DNA of 64,000 bases from Antennarius striatus. Taxonomy: Eukaryota > Chordata > Actinopteri > Lophiiformes > Antennariidae. The position numbers and the translations under genes are program-made. Below are positions 10,046 to 23,159 of this stretch, one piece after another; position 1 is the first letter of the stretch, and each line of letters begins with the position of its first letter. Location: positions 14,908,501 through 14,972,500 of the forward strand of contig NC_090797.1 of the NCBI RefSeq assembly GCF_040054535.1, written 5' to 3'. Under the pieces are notes generated by a model. It searched no databases. It was given only the letters and a program-made list of their open reading frames with translations, and was not told where the DNA came from.

Positions 10046-12245
10046 GAATGGAATGTTACCCTTGTTTTCAAAATGAAATGCCTCCCTCTCATGCTTCTGG
10101 GGCTCCTGGAGGAGGTCAGAACACATCAGGAGATGCTTCTGGAGCTCCTGGAGGAGGTCAGAAGAAAACAGGAGCAGCTTCTTGGGCTCCTGGAGGAGGT
10201 GAAACTACTACGCCTCCAGAACGCGGAGAAGGAGAAGCGAATTGTGGATCTCGAGCGGTGAGTGGATGAGCTGGAGCGATACTCCCGCATCAATGATGTG
10301 GTCATCACCGGCATCAACATCAAGCCGCGCTCATAAGCTCGTGCAGTGGCCGCGGACAGCGGGGAGCCCAGCGAGCAGGAGACACCATCGGTGGAGCAAC
10401 AGGTGGCTTCCTATCTCCAGAGCAGGGGGATACAGTTGGACCGGGAGCGTATCGAGGCGTGTCACCCACTACCAGTAAAGAACGAGAGACCATCAGCGCT
10501 CATCATAAGGTTTACTAATCGGAAAAAGAAAATGGCACTACTGATACAGGTGCGCAAGCTAAAGGGCACAAATGTATTCATAAACGAGCACTTGACAAAG
10601 AAAAATGCTGACATCACAAGGATCGCAGGACAACTGAAAATACAAGGCAAGATTCAACAAACCTGGGTAACAAACTGTAAGATCTTCATCAAACTAAATG
10701 GGTCACCGGAGGCAGCAGAAGTCTTGCTGGTGAAGAGCATAGAAGACCTTGAACAGTATCGACATTGATGCAGCTTGTGACTCCTCATCATCACAATGCC
10801 AAACACACCAAGAACACAGACTACACCAAGCACCAATATGGACATGGACATGTTACAGAAGATCCTACAGCATCAACAAATAGAACTGGAAACGTGTGAG
10901 TATCAAGAGCACACCCCACTGGAGCAGAAAAAGTATGCAGTTGGTCTCTTCATTGATCTGAACCCCATGTCAGACACATAAAAACAAAAATATCCAAAAC
11001 CCTCTCAATTATAAATAAAGCAAAACTATACCTTGATGGAAATGCACTCCGTACTTTATACTGCACCTTGGTCCTCCCGTACTTTACATATTGTGTAGAA
11101 GTTTGGGGGAATACTTATCAGAACACAATTAATCCTCTGATCATTCTACAGGAAAGAGCAGTGTGGAACATTCACAAGGTTGGTTTTCTTGAACATACTC
11201 ATAACCTGTTTACGCAGTCAAAGTTGCTAAAATTTCATGATATTGTACCATATAATACATCAATAGTTTTATATAATAATAATAATAATAATAATAATGA
11301 TGATGGATTAGATTTATTTAGCCTTTTCTTGTCTGGACACTCAAAGTCACTTACATTGGATCCGTTATTCATTCACACCTCATTCATACTTGGTGGTGGT
11401 AAACTACGTACGTAGCCACAGCTGCCCTGGGGCAGACTGACGGAGGCGTGGCTGCCAATCTGCGCCTACGGCCCCTCCGACCACCACCGGAACAATCACA
11501 CACATTCAACAAATTATTACCACCAAACCTCCAACGATTCTTTATAACTCCAGTCAGGGCTCATCACTTTACAGGTTTTGGATGTTTTTCATTGCCGAGA
11601 GCTCAAACCACACATAAACGTTTTTGTGTGTCTGTGTGCGGAGTGAAACTCTGGAACAATCTGGTCTCACAACACAAGAAATGCCAAAGTACTAATCAAT
11701 TCAAACTGTTATATAAACATCATGTCTGGTCAAAGTATAGAGATGAGGGTCTTTAACTCAAACTGCTGTTCTGTTTGTTAACATGTGCTCAGTGCTTCTT
11801 TACCATCGTTGGTATTTGTTAATTACTGCTGTTGGCATTTGTCCATTACCATTGTTGGTATATTGTACATTACCATTGTTGGTATATTGTACATTACCAT
11901 TGTTGGTATATCGTGCCTTCCTTACATTGTTGTGTCAAATTGCTATTGCAATGTGATAATTTCATTGTTGCCCATGGTGACGCCATCGTGATATAATTAT
12001 TGTGTGGTTATCCTTGAATCCTCGAAGTAGCAGTGAAGCTCAGTGTGTTGATCTCTGAATCAAGAACTGGGGTGGGATTACATGAGTTTTCTTCTTCCCA
12101 CTCCCTTTCAGGGAGAATTGTATTGTTGGGTTATGATCTTAGTTTATTATTTGCTTATTTAATTATTTTGTTTGTTGTTGATTTTTTGTTTGTTTTTTGT
12201 TTTGTTTTTCCTTGCCTTGTCTGAAATAAATGAATAAATAACTAA
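10046..12245 (+). mobile_element. non-LTR retrotransposon with coiled-coil ORF1, internally deleted
   Basis: The first part encodes coiled-coil heptads (LLGLLEEVR-type, three 14-residue units near 10090-10215). It continues into an ORF1-like domain at 10346-10768 (KMALLIQVRKLKGTNVFIN, then WVTNCKIFIKLNG). Two in-frame stops, TGA at 10262 and TAA at 10334, separate the two and are shared with the mirror copy. The second part (10980-11270 and 11590-11756) is only the C-terminal end of an ORF2 (LPYFTYCVEVWGNTY, later LWNNLVSQHKKCQ). The whole endonuclease and RT palm are missing. The 3' end carries AATAAATGAATAAATAA. A foreign SINE-like piece is nested at 11274-11500. I do not assign a clade. 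Confidence 0.75.
11274..11500. mobile_element. nested short element with (AAT)n end
   Basis: An (AAT)n tract at 11274-11298 is followed by a block that interrupts the LINE ORF2 tail. In the mirror (44360-44560) the block reads GCGCTATATAAATCTAATCC before (ATT)n, a common 3' end of fish SINE/LINE copies. Both arms have it, so it predates the duplication. Confidence 0.55.
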
Positions 12246-12373
12246 CTAATGAAGAATACTTTAATAATGCTACAGCGGAATTTGTTACCTCTTTTAAGTA
12301 CAAGTACAGTCATACGGCACACGTTACACAAGAAAGCACAAGAATACAGCTATCAGTTAGACAACACAGCATA

Positions 12374-12513
12374 GATGGATGGATGGATGGATGGATGGAT
12401 GGATGGATGGATGGATGGATGGATGGATGGATGGATGGATGGATGGATGGATGGATGGATGGATGGATGGATGGATGGATGGATGGATGGATGGATGGAT
12501 GGATGGATGGATG

Positions 12514-12603
<90 letters not shown>
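12374..12603. repeat. (GATG)n then (GATA)n microsatellite, LINE tail
   Basis: About 36 GATG units change abruptly into about 22 GATA units at 12516. Read on the minus strand this is the expanded (ATCT)n(ATCC)n tail of the LINE that follows. The mirror is 43231-43486. Confidence 0.95.
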
Positions 12604-12605
<2 letters not shown>

Positions 12606-12888
12606 CTTTATTAATCCCGGAGGAAATTGCATATATCCACTGCTCAGGCATTACATAACAAATAATACTGGATAAACACCAGGAGAAAAGGAAACACTGA
12701 CATCACAGGACATACCACAAGACATACATTACACTAACAGGACTTATATACTAAACTATAACTAAAATATAAACAGTATAAAATTTAAAAATATTACAGT
12801 ATTAAAATATAAACAGTATAAAATAAAATCTAAACAGTATAAAATTGAATTAAAATATAAAACAGTATAAAAAATAAAAAAATAAATA

Positions 12889-12927
<39 letters not shown>

Positions 12928-13972
12928 ACAGTATAAAATTAAATTTAAATTAAATTAAATTAAATCCATATTCAACCCCGTGCTGACCTCGCCACCTCCC
13001 CCCCGCTCCTCCTGAGAGAGTCATTGTACCCCCTGATGGCACGGGGCAGGAAGGAGGACCTCAGCCTCTCTGTGGAGGCGCTGTGTGACAGCAGTCTGCC
13101 GCTGAAGGTGCTTCTCTGCTGGGAGAAGGTGGTGTGTAGGGGGGGGCTGGTGTTGTTCATGATAGCCTTAATTTTAGACATGGTCCTGCTCTCCAGAAGC
13201 GTCTCCACAGAGTCCAGGCTCAGCCCGACCACTGAGCCCGCTCTGCGGATGAGTCTGTTCAGACGGTCCATATCTCTTTTCCTGGCCCCCCCACCCCAAC
13301 ACACAATGGCGTATGACAGCACACTGGAGACTACGGACTGATAGAACATGAGAAGGAGCTTAGGACAGATGTTGAAGGAGGCCAGCCTCCTCAGGAAGTA
13401 CATCCTGCTCTGCCCCTTCTTGTACACACAGTTGGAGTTGAGTGACCAGTCCAGTCTGCTGTCTAGCTGCAGTCCCAGGTACTGATAGTTTTCTACCACC
13501 TCCACCTCACTGCCTTTGATGATCACCGGCTGTGGAGAGGGAGGTGCCCGCCGGAAATCCAGAACCATCTCCTTTGTCTTGGAGACGTTTAGCTGGAGCT
13601 GGTTCTGTTGGCACCACTCCACGAAGTCAGCCACCAATGCCCTGTACCCCCCCTCATCACCCTCCCGGATACATGCCACTATCGCGGTGTCATCGGAGTA
13701 CTTCTGTATGTGGCATGTATCCGAGTTGTGCTTGAAGTCTGATGTGTAGAGGGTGAAGAGAATGGGGGATAGAACGGTCCCCTGTGGCGCCCCCGTGCTG
13801 CTGGTCACCATAGAAGACAAACAGTCCCCCATACGGACGTACTGGGGTCTGTCCGTTAGGTAGTCCGTAATCCAGCTCACGAGGTAGGGGTCCACAGCCA
13901 TGGAGGTCAGTTTATCCTGCAGGAGCTGGGGCTGGATGGTGTTGAAGGCTTGAAGGCATTCACACTAAATAA
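12604..13972 (-). mobile_element. Rex1/L2-like LINE, 5'-truncated
   Basis: A 309-codon open frame (13901 down to 12972) shows the RT core of CR1/L2-group LINEs: STGAPQGTVLSPILFTLYTS, then YSDDTAIVAC (active-site DD), TKEMVLDFRR and YLGLQLDSRLDW. No endonuclease is present. The 3' UTR ends with AATTTCCTCCGGGATTAATA and then the tetranucleotide tail. The 5' junction at about 13972 lies in the sequence TTTATTTAGTGTGAATGC. An unoccupied version of that site is at about 22350-22400. The right-arm copy is cut short at about 43018. Confidence 0.85.
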
Positions 13973-14412
13973 ACAGGAGACATATAAACACGCTGTTCTG
14001 GGATCAGGAAATGGTCTCGTCAGACCTTCAGTCAGATTTACAGACCATTTGTTCAATCTGTCAACTGTTTAATTTGGGTATTTGGCTGGAATTTTATTAA
14101 TCTTTATTTTGGCAAGCTTGCATACCATTTTACCCCAGGTATCTGATCTTCACTCGGCGGCCGTCATTTTGTGAACCACTGTCTCCACAGATGTAGCTGT
14201 TCTGAGCAGTCAGTGGTTCTACCAGTTTAACCCTATCTAAACTAGTTTTACCTTTTGCTTAAGCCTTTCAAACATCACACTCTGTTCCTGACCATTAGCT
14301 CCATTCATTTTACACAATCCCTATTTATCACATTCACAAATTCACCTCCCTTTTCATACAATACAACACAATATTCAATTAACCCATTAAAAATGAGAGG
14401 TCAAGTATCTAC
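13973..14412 (+). repeat. LTR-like dispersed repeat (CTGATCCCAGAAC family)
   Basis: Four copies occur: here, inverted at about 21720-22035, inverted at 40517-42155 and direct at 55930-56340. Shared phrases are GGTCTGACGAGACC, AGATACCTGGGGTAAAATG (reverse) and TTTAACCCTATCTAAAC. No coding capacity is seen. The neighbouring sequences in the other copies suggest a retroelement LTR, but TG...CA ends and target duplications were not established. Confidence 0.6.
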
Positions 14413-15228
14413 TCTGGGTCCTCCAGCAGCGATGCCTCCAGCTGCTCTGTTAAAATCGCAGACAAAGACGACACTCGTTTAGCCATCGTACTTGCTCCAA
14501 GCTGGACATCGGAGATGACATCACGACCATGTTTCTCATCTTTGAATCATTATTTAGCGACAAGCATCATAGCTTCTTTAAAAACCTCACCATCTGAAAG
14601 TGGTTTATTGTTCTTTATCAAAAAACGGGCAGCTCTAGACGAAGCTTCGATTGTGTTCTGGGATTTTTTGACCGGCTTTGTGAAAAAAGTCTGTTGTTTG
14701 TCTGAAGCTGCCTTTAACCCACTGACTTTTTCAGTACATAAAGTGCTGCTGGGTGGGTAGTTCACAGTCATGTTTTTGTGGCATGTTTGGAAATGCCTCT
14801 CCACGTTGTGCCGCTTTGGTACTGCAACAGTCATCCCACAAAAAAGACACAAACATTTCTCTTTGAATGACGTAAAAAAATAAATCTTCTTTCCAGTCAC
14901 TCTGAAAATACGATGTCCTTTTGTGTTTTCTTCCATGGTTTTTGGGCAAAAGCACAAGCAGGCTAACTCCTCATATCACCTGGTCAGTGTGTCAGGCGTA
15001 GACGCACGAATGACCTTCGACTTGGAGAGAGCAGAGTTTGATATCAAGTATTTTATTTGAATGTTTTAACTTAATAAAATATCATTTTAGAATGCTGAAT
15101 AATTAAGTTGCGATATCATTAATGTGTTAATTAATGTTAATATGTTTAGACCACGCCTCACGGGCGCCACAAGGGGTGCTCGGGGGCGCAGGGTCGCTCG
15201 CAGGAACAGCGTTGGTGACCTCTGGTTT
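14413..15228 (-). mobile_element. hAT (Charlie/GTF2IRD2-like) transposase N-terminal fragment
   Basis: Reading down from 14957: the start MCFCPKTMEENTKGH is followed by a BED-type zinc finger (CLFCGMTVAVPKRHNVERH, with the closing H four residues on as QTCH). The frame then continues as RAARFLIKNNKPLSDGEVFK, which resembles the hAT-derived part of GTF2IRD2. It breaks near 14550. The outer end near 15212-15228 reads as CAGAGGTCACCAACGCTG on the minus strand, a hAT-type terminal repeat. No catalytic core is present. The mirror is 39703-40516. Confidence 0.75.
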
Positions 15229-15261
15229 AGAACCTCCAGACGTCACGTGAGCGCAGCAACG

Positions 15262-15540
15262 TCATGAGGAGCTCAGAGGTGATGAAGCTGGACCTGAGAG
15301 GGTTCCTTCTGACCGCACCAACCTTCTGACCGTCTCATTGGTCCTTTCATCGTGAGACCTACGGACGTTGGTGGACACAGGAGGGAGTGACAAAGGAGGA
15401 GCGACATAGGAAGGAGTTACACAAGAGGGAGTTACACAGGAGGGAGTGACTGTGTGTCGGCTGCTCTGACCTGATCCAGGAAACAACGTACAAACATTAG
15501 ATAATAAAAGTCACACCCGTCTGTGGTGCTACAGCTGAAG
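15262..15540. other. unique-looking stretch with one 59-bp minisatellite unit
   Basis: No gene seen. The segment 15378-15450 contains a single copy (reverse) of the 59-bp unit that is tandemly repeated at 39298-39550 in the mirror arm. Confidence 0.6.
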
Positions 15541-16795
<1,255 letters not shown>

Positions 16796-19700
16796 TTATT
16801 GATGGCCTGCCAGGACCTCGTCTTCGTCCAGCAGCCTCAGAAGCATCTCCCTCAGCTCGAACGGCACCATCTCCTCCTCATCGTTGTCGAAGGAGTCTGT
16901 GCTCTCCTGCTCCTCAAAGATGTTCCACAGCGGAGTCCTGGAGTTCTCCTGGACACACACACACACACACACATACACACACACACATCAGCCTTCATCC
17001 AGTGATGCAGGTTTGCAAAAATCAGACTCCAAATGTCTCCAAACGATGGTTTCCACTGATCAGTGCTTCCACTCAGCCAGCAGAGGGCGCTGCTGTGGAG
17101 ATGCTGCTGTTCTTGGCAGACCTTCAACAGAACCAGTGGACTGGTGGCCCCTTACCCTGTTCCTGTCATTGGATCCAGGCTGTCGGCGCGGGGGCTGGGC
17201 CTCCAACAGTCGTCCACCAGGAAAGGCGTGTTTATAGAAGCAGATGGTGCCAAAGGGACATGTGCCACGCCCCTCATCAAAGTACCGACACGGCTTGTTC
17301 CTGAAGGAGACCGAGAAGACTGTCAGGGATTCAGACACATCAGACAACACCGCCCACTCCACAGCCCAGATGTTCTCCTGCAGATCTACTAGTATAGCCC
17401 CACCCACTAGTGTAGCCCCACCCCTTACCCGTTTCTAGTCCGGCCCACTTACCGCATGCCGTCCTTGTATTTCTGGATGAGCTTCTGCTTGTCGTCCTCA
17501 TCTTCCACCCAGAACTCACTCGGGATGACAAAGTTGGATGTTATTCCACACTTCGGGCAGCAACTGGAAATAAGTAGAAAAATGGTTTTACCATCTGAAA
17601 CAGGGAACGTTCAGGAAGAAGCTCCTCTGAAGGAGATTAAAAACAGTCTCAGGAGATGTTTGGTGAGAAAAGGTGAATTAAAAAATGTTTCTGGTTGGTT
17701 TACAGACGATTAATCAATGTGATGGAACACTTATCGCTACAACCTCATTCAAAGTACCTCTGAAACATATTTAGATAACATTTTTGATGCTTTCATGAAG
17801 AAGAAAGATGAATAAATATTTGTTATCCAAAGCTGTTAAAGTCGATCGACTGGACGTTAAGAAAGTTCTTGAAGACGTTTCATCTCTCATCCAAGAGACT
17901 TGTTCAGTTCTGAAGGTGGCTGGTGTTGTCCAGCTTATTTACCCTGTGGGGTATGGTCAGGGCTATGCACATTCAGACGACCGTCGTTGAAACCCGTCAG
18001 GCCCCTCAACAATTGTTGGGTGTGTCAAAGGGGGGTCGTTGAAATACAAGTTTCACCTTTGTATACTAATGACCCTCATTAGTATACAAAGGTGAAACAC
18101 AAATTTCAACGACCACCCACCCCACTACCCATCACACACTGACGACTCACTTGGTGATATCGCACATGGCCCTCCTCCATGTCCTGATGCACTTCAGGCA
18201 GTAGCAGTGGCTGCAGTTGACCAGGATGCCGAAGCGCCGCTCACTGGGGTTGGCCTTCTCCAACACCACTTCAATGCACATACGACACATCATGTACTCG
18301 CTGCGCTGGATGGCGAACGAGAGCTCCATGTCCTTCTCGTGGGCCTCCATGCACGCCTGTGGACAGGTGCAGGAAGTGTGTGTATGTTACCACCATGTCA
18401 AAGGAGTGTGTGTGACAGCTCGTGTAGTGTGTCAGCAGGTCGTTACCTTGGTGTGCTCTGAGCGCTGACTGATGTCGGTGGGGTGGAGCACCTGGAGCTC
18501 ACACATGTTACAAACGTCGCCATGGAGATAGGCAGTTGATTCCATAGCGGCACTTTCCAATGGCGGCGTAGAAACAAAGCTGCTTCCTCAGCTCCTTGTT
18601 CTCAGGATCAGCTGCAGACGACCCACAACATCAAAACATCAAAATACTGTTACCATGGTACCCACACGCCTACAACCTGATCGGACTACAGTTTCCTTCA
18701 ACTGTTTGTAATCTCAGATGACACAAGTTCACAGTTGTCCACTTGCTTGTCAATGGGTGAACAAAAAAACAGTTTTACCAATTACCAAAATGAACAACAG
18801 CCCAACCCCCACCTTAGAAAATATCTGCAGCCCTAAGTCTCCTCACAAGGGGACGTAGGTGGGATCTAGTGCTTCTCCCCAACACACCACGCGGATCACT
18901 CACCCCGTCCACAGTACGGCTGTCCTGAAACAAAATCGGCCGCGTTGAACCAGTCTTGAACCCATGAGCCGGGTGTTGACCCACTGGGATCCAGGTCTGA
19001 TGGGTCCAGCAGGGAAGTGGGGGGAGGCATCAATGTCTGGGGGGTCGGCCGCTCCTCGCTTTTGGGTAGTTTGTAGTGTTCAAACCTGAGGACACACAAG
19101 TTACCATGTTATAACAGGAAGGTTGGGAGATAGAAACCCATTAGTCCCCCACACATATCAACAGAAAGTTGGGTGATAGAAACCCACCGTATTCCCCCCA
19201 CCCCTCACATATAAACAAAAGGTAAGGGGATGGAAACCCATTACCCTCCCTACATACAAACAGAACAGGGAAAAAACATCAACCGTTTTACCAAAAGAGC
19301 CTAAAAGAGCTACATAGATCTGAAACTGCTGCTCCACACCACTGGTGTCAGGGTCAGTATGAACACAAAGAATTTTGGGATTTTTAATTAATGGTGAGAA
19401 CATTTTAGAAACCTTTCCCCGCTTCACCTTAAATTCTGTGCCCAGTGCTCCTCGTCTTGGTTCTCATACCATTTAGTTATAAGAAGTCAGGACCAAACAT
19501 ATCCATGAGCACAGGAGACAGTGCTGGGAGGAGAAAGATTACTCTAAAAATCTTCCAGCAATAACACAACAATAGAGTCAGTACTAACAGTGTGAAGATG
19601 CTACTGCTAACTGCTAACCCATCTGTTCCAAAAGACACTTCAATGAATGAGCAGGATGCTAAGACTCATAGGAAACACACTCTGATCTGTTGAGCCTAAG

Positions 19701-19857
19701 CAGTCTGGATTGGACTTCATCCTCCTACATAAAGATGTCCATGACTCCAAACTAAAGCACTGAGTCAGAGTAAAGTGTGTGGAGTCCTCCAGGTAAAGGC
19801 AGGTCAAGAAGAGCAAAGCAGAATGAGGAGAACTTACTTCAGGCTGGTTGAAGACAT
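16796..19857 (-). pseudogene. makorin-like RING/C3H gene, left-arm copy, frameshifted
   Basis: Seven exons on the minus strand mirror the intact copy: 19857-19838, 19085-18904, 18611-18447, 18356-18151, 17563-17453, 17300-17156 and 16948-16796. All splice sites are GT-AG. Exon 3 is 165 nt here against 167 nt in the right arm because two bases are missing at about 18533. The codons for the third cysteine of the C3H finger shift frame there and a TAA follows at 18510-18508. The RING exon ([11 protein letters not shown], then [10 protein letters not shown]) and the last C3H exon are intact but out of reach. Makorins are E3 ubiquitin ligases with RNA-binding fingers; this copy should not make one. 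An assembly or sequencing error at this spot is the alternative. Confidence 0.85.
18034..18114. repeat. foldback hairpin in makorin intron 4
   Basis: A near-perfect inverted repeat centred at about 18074 (arms TTTCACCTTTGTATACTAAT and its complement, extended outward by GGTCGTTGAAAT/ATTTCAACGACC). The copy in the other arm is at 36589-36664. This is a foldback-type MITE signature. Confidence 0.9.
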
Positions 19858-20029
19858 GTCTGCAGGTCTCAGTCATCCACGTCAGGACTCCAGTTGTGAC
19901 TCACTGCGACTGAGTCCAGACAGTTATAGTCCTGCTGGGGCAGAAAGTCCCCCCCACAAACCGCCAACACAATGAGGGTTGTTAGAAGTCCTTCCCACTC
20001 AGGTGGGCCGTTGTCCCACCCACCACTTT

Positions 20030-20685
20030 TTCACCAGAGGAGCTAACATCCTGGACAATGTTGACACGACACATAAAGATGCCTATAAAGCCCGTGCTCT
20101 CCCCCACCTTGGGGCATCAGACCACACCACTGTTATGCTAACGCCGGCATACAGACCGCTCGTCAGAGTCGTCAGACCTGTGAAAAGGCAGATACGGGTG
20201 TGGCCTGATGGGTCGTCAGAGGCACTCCAAAACTGCTTCTCCACCACAGACTGGAGCGTATTCAAAGATGCAGCCACCCACAACAACACCACAGACCTCC
20301 AGGAGTACATGGAGACCGTCACTGCATACATTAGGAAATGCATGGATGATGTCACGGTCACCAGAACCTTCTCAGAGGTGGGGACGAGGTGGGCCTGAGG
20401 ACAGCGAGAGCCAACCTGTCACGAGGCATACGAGTGTCCAAGAGACAGTACTCCAGGAGGATCGCCACCCACTTCAGCGACAGCAGAGACACCAGGAACA
20501 TGTGGCGGGAGAATCAGTTCATTATGGACTACAAGCCAACTTTCTCAGTTCTGCGACAGCTCCACCACTCTGCTGAATCAGCTGAATGTCTACTTTGCGT
20601 ACTTTGTGGCAAACAACAACATCCCGGCACTGAAGACTCCACCCCTTCCTGGCGACCAGGCGTTGACGCTTTCTCAGGACAGTGT
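20030..20685 (+). mobile_element. L2-like LINE fragment (endonuclease/RT linker region)
   Basis: The frame at 20041-20395 reads LPHLGASDHTTVMLTPAYRP and WPDGSSEALQNCFSTTDWSV, typical of the segment between endonuclease and RT of L2/Rex1-group LINEs in fish. The frame then breaks and continues shifted to about 20680 (NNNIPALKTPPLPGDQAL). No RT core. Confidence 0.75.
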
Positions 20686-20689
20686 TGTG

Positions 20690-21055
20690 TGTGCTGACCA
20701 AGTCTTCATCTTTGACACTCTTTCTTGGATGTCTGCCATTGAGATGGTTACTGGTTCTTGTTCTGGGAGGCAGCTGTGGTCAGTCCTTAGGTCCACTAGC
20801 CACTGGGCATCGGTGTTGTGTGATGCTACTCTTTCCCATATGCCCTTCCAGTATTTCTCCACCTCAGCTCTTGGTGGGTCTGGCCGGATGCTATTTCCCT
20901 GAGAGTACACCTTTGCTGGTTGAGTGGAGAAGGTCTTGTTTATTCTCCTGGCCTCAATCTCCTTGGTGTATCTCTTCAGTCGGGTAGCCAGAGCTGTTAG
21001 TCTCTGTTTGGCAGTGCTTCAGGTATGGAGAGCTTGCTGTATTTCCTGGGTGCCC
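20690..21055 (-). mobile_element. R4/Rex6-like LINE fragment upstream of RT
   Basis: Minus-strand frame 20910-20674 reads EVEKYWKGIWERVASHNTDA and SMADIQERVSKMKTWS, which in this family immediately precede the RT domain. It is a different segment of the same kind of element found at 443-2103. Confidence 0.65.
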
Positions 21056-21078
21056 CTTTATTGACTGGATAGTGTTTG

Positions 21079-21152
21079 TCCCGACCAGGATTCGAACCCA
21101 CAACCTCCTGCATTCAAGTCAGTTGACTTAACCATTGTACTATCCAGCTGCT
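21079..21152 (-). ncRNA. tRNA-like Pol III promoter head (SINE-like)
   Basis: On the minus strand a TRGYNNARNNG A box (TAGTACAATGG) and a perfect GGTTCGAATCC B box are about 45 bases apart, with tRNA-like length. The stems are imperfect, so it is read as a tRNA-derived SINE head or decayed tRNA and not a functional tRNA. Confidence 0.55.
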
Positions 21153-21153
21153 G

Positions 21154-21164
<11 letters not shown>

Positions 21165-21231
<67 letters not shown>
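21165..21231. repeat. (TG)n microsatellite
   Basis: About 33 TG units. Confidence 0.95.
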
Positions 21232-21233
<2 letters not shown>

Positions 21234-21539
21234 AAGGTACTACATGGTACCAACTGCATCTAAAGTACTGTGTGTGTGTGGTGCATTGTACCATTACCTC
21301 TAAGAGCCGAATCTATCTTCTGATTGACATATTGTTAAAAAGACTTTGCTTCACTGTCCACGGCCGCTGTCGTCACGGAGTTGACGATTGTAGCCCAGTT
21401 ACATTCTTTAAAAGTATTTGGGACTAACAATGACCTAGGACGATCCAGTCCAAAACATTGTTCTTCCTCTCCCAGTGGCCACAATTAACAATGGTAAGCA
21501 GAAAACCTGTTGTAATAATCAAATTTCTGCAATTGGACT

Positions 21540-22500
21540 GACTGAGTTAAAGGAGACGAGTGATAATGTTGTAAGATCAATTCACTAAGATAGAAGATAA
21601 GAGGTCAAGGTTGGAGTCCTTTCGGTAAAGTACCATTGGGGTTGGAGACCCTCCGAATGGCAATTTCAGTTAATATCCCTTGGGTTCATGTCCCTTGGGT
21701 TCGACTTTGATTCAGTAGTTAAATGTAAATTGGTAAAACCAGTTTAGATAGGGTTAAACCGGGAGAACCACTGACTGCGCAAAACATCGACATCTGGGGA
21801 GACAGTGGTTCACAAAATGGCACACACCGAGTGAAAATCAGATACCTGGGGTAAAATGTTATGCAAGCTTGCCAAAATAACAAAATAGAGACAAATAAGG
21901 CAATTAAACAATTGATAGATTGAAGGAATGGTCTGTAAATCTGCTTGAAGGTCTGACGAGACCGTTTCTGATCCCAGAACAACGAGCTCAAAAATAATAA
22001 ATTTAATAAAAATAAAGATGAGGCTTTTAAAAACAAGTCAAGGAGAGGAATGTCATCAAACTGCGCCTGAGTGAGGGGGAGGTGACCCTGCTCGCAGCGA
22101 TGCCAAGTGTTTTTGGTTTCTTACCTGAATTTCCCCTGGGATCATTAAAGTATATATCTATCTATCTATCTAAATGGAAGATCTGCTGGGTGGTACTTTG
22201 GTGACCTGTCACTGACGATGACGTGTTTTGTACCATGTGGCGTCTAGCTTGAGATCTATCTATGTGATCTTTGAGCTATTGTGTGATCTCTGCACTCAAT
22301 TTATGCTATTAGGTTTTGTTGTGTTTGTCTATACAGTCATATTTATATGTCTCTTGTGTTTATTTAGTGTGAATGCTGTGTTGTCGAACTGTGATAGCTG
22401 TATTCTCTTGCACTCTTGTATAATGTATGCCGTATGACTGTACGCGTACTTAATAGGTAAATAATTTCCCTGTAGGATTATTAGAGTATTCTTTATTTAT
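21540..22500 (-). repeat. LTR-like repeat copy with nested LINE 3' end
   Basis: The same retroelement-like family as 5100-5617 (here 21540-21720) and 13973-14412 (here 21720-22035), joined into one block, which shows the two belong together. A LINE 3' end (22036-22176, ending ATTTCCCCTGGGATCATTAA and (ATCT)n) is nested. Sequence 22340-22480 then continues as the unoccupied form of the LINE insertion site seen in both arms of A. Confidence 0.65.
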
Positions 22501-22559
22501 TCAAGTCTTAAAACAGCTTTTGAGAAAAGAGGGAAATTGCAAAAACTAGAAGATGATTT

Positions 22560-23150
22560 GAAATTCACTCGGGGTGTGATCCAAACGTGTGTTTCCTTCA
22601 AATTGTGAAACTTCAAATTTGTCAAAGGACAAATCAACAGGTGATCCAGATTTCTTGATTATGACAGAAAGCCGGTTCTGCAATCACCTTGTGAATCATC
22701 TGACACATTACCAAAAAACAGAAGCCAGCCACAACACCGACATCCAACACATGCAGACACAATTACTTAAAATACAATTAGCTGAGGCTAGGGCCAAGGT
22801 AAATGACAAGAAGGACGAGAAGAACTCTAACCCCGCTGGCAGTGTTATGTGGCAGGGTCGTGGTGGCTGGTGTGGGGCCCAAGGAGGACGAGGAAGAGGT
22901 GAAAGCAGATTATATGAGCCTAATAGGCAGAGACTTGCTAATTGTCACAAACGCTTCCATTTTGTGTGGACCACAAGGTTTGACTGTCCGGTTCCCAGAC
23001 GGTACTCAAGTTTTTTGCAGTGAAGCTGGGCACAATGGACAATGGCTGACACAACCAGTTCCAACCTCACCCACTGCTGACATCTACTGGGCAGAGGTTC
23101 AACCAGAGACACCCTCCGCTGACCCTGGTGTGTGTTCCGTGTATGCCATG
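22560..23150 (+). mobile_element. endogenous retrovirus gag end / pro-pol start, broken
   Basis: The frame at 22589-22990 ends in a glycine/arginine-rich nucleocapsid-like region (QGRGGWCGAQGGRGRG). A second frame (22803-23140) then reads like the start of a retroviral pol (GRDLLIVTNASILCGPQGL, with TADIYWAEVQPET later). The two lie in different frames without an intact protease. It is an old, non-functional remnant. Confidence 0.6.
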
Positions 23151-23159
23151 TGGAAGCCT

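Noticed and set aside
12310..12651. Frames with [12 protein letters not shown] or YLSIYLSI repeats
   Set aside because: Translations of the GATG/GATA tetranucleotide tail of a LINE; not a protein.
21079..21152. Functional tRNA gene
   Set aside because: A and B boxes are present but the acceptor and D stems do not pair well; more likely a SINE head.
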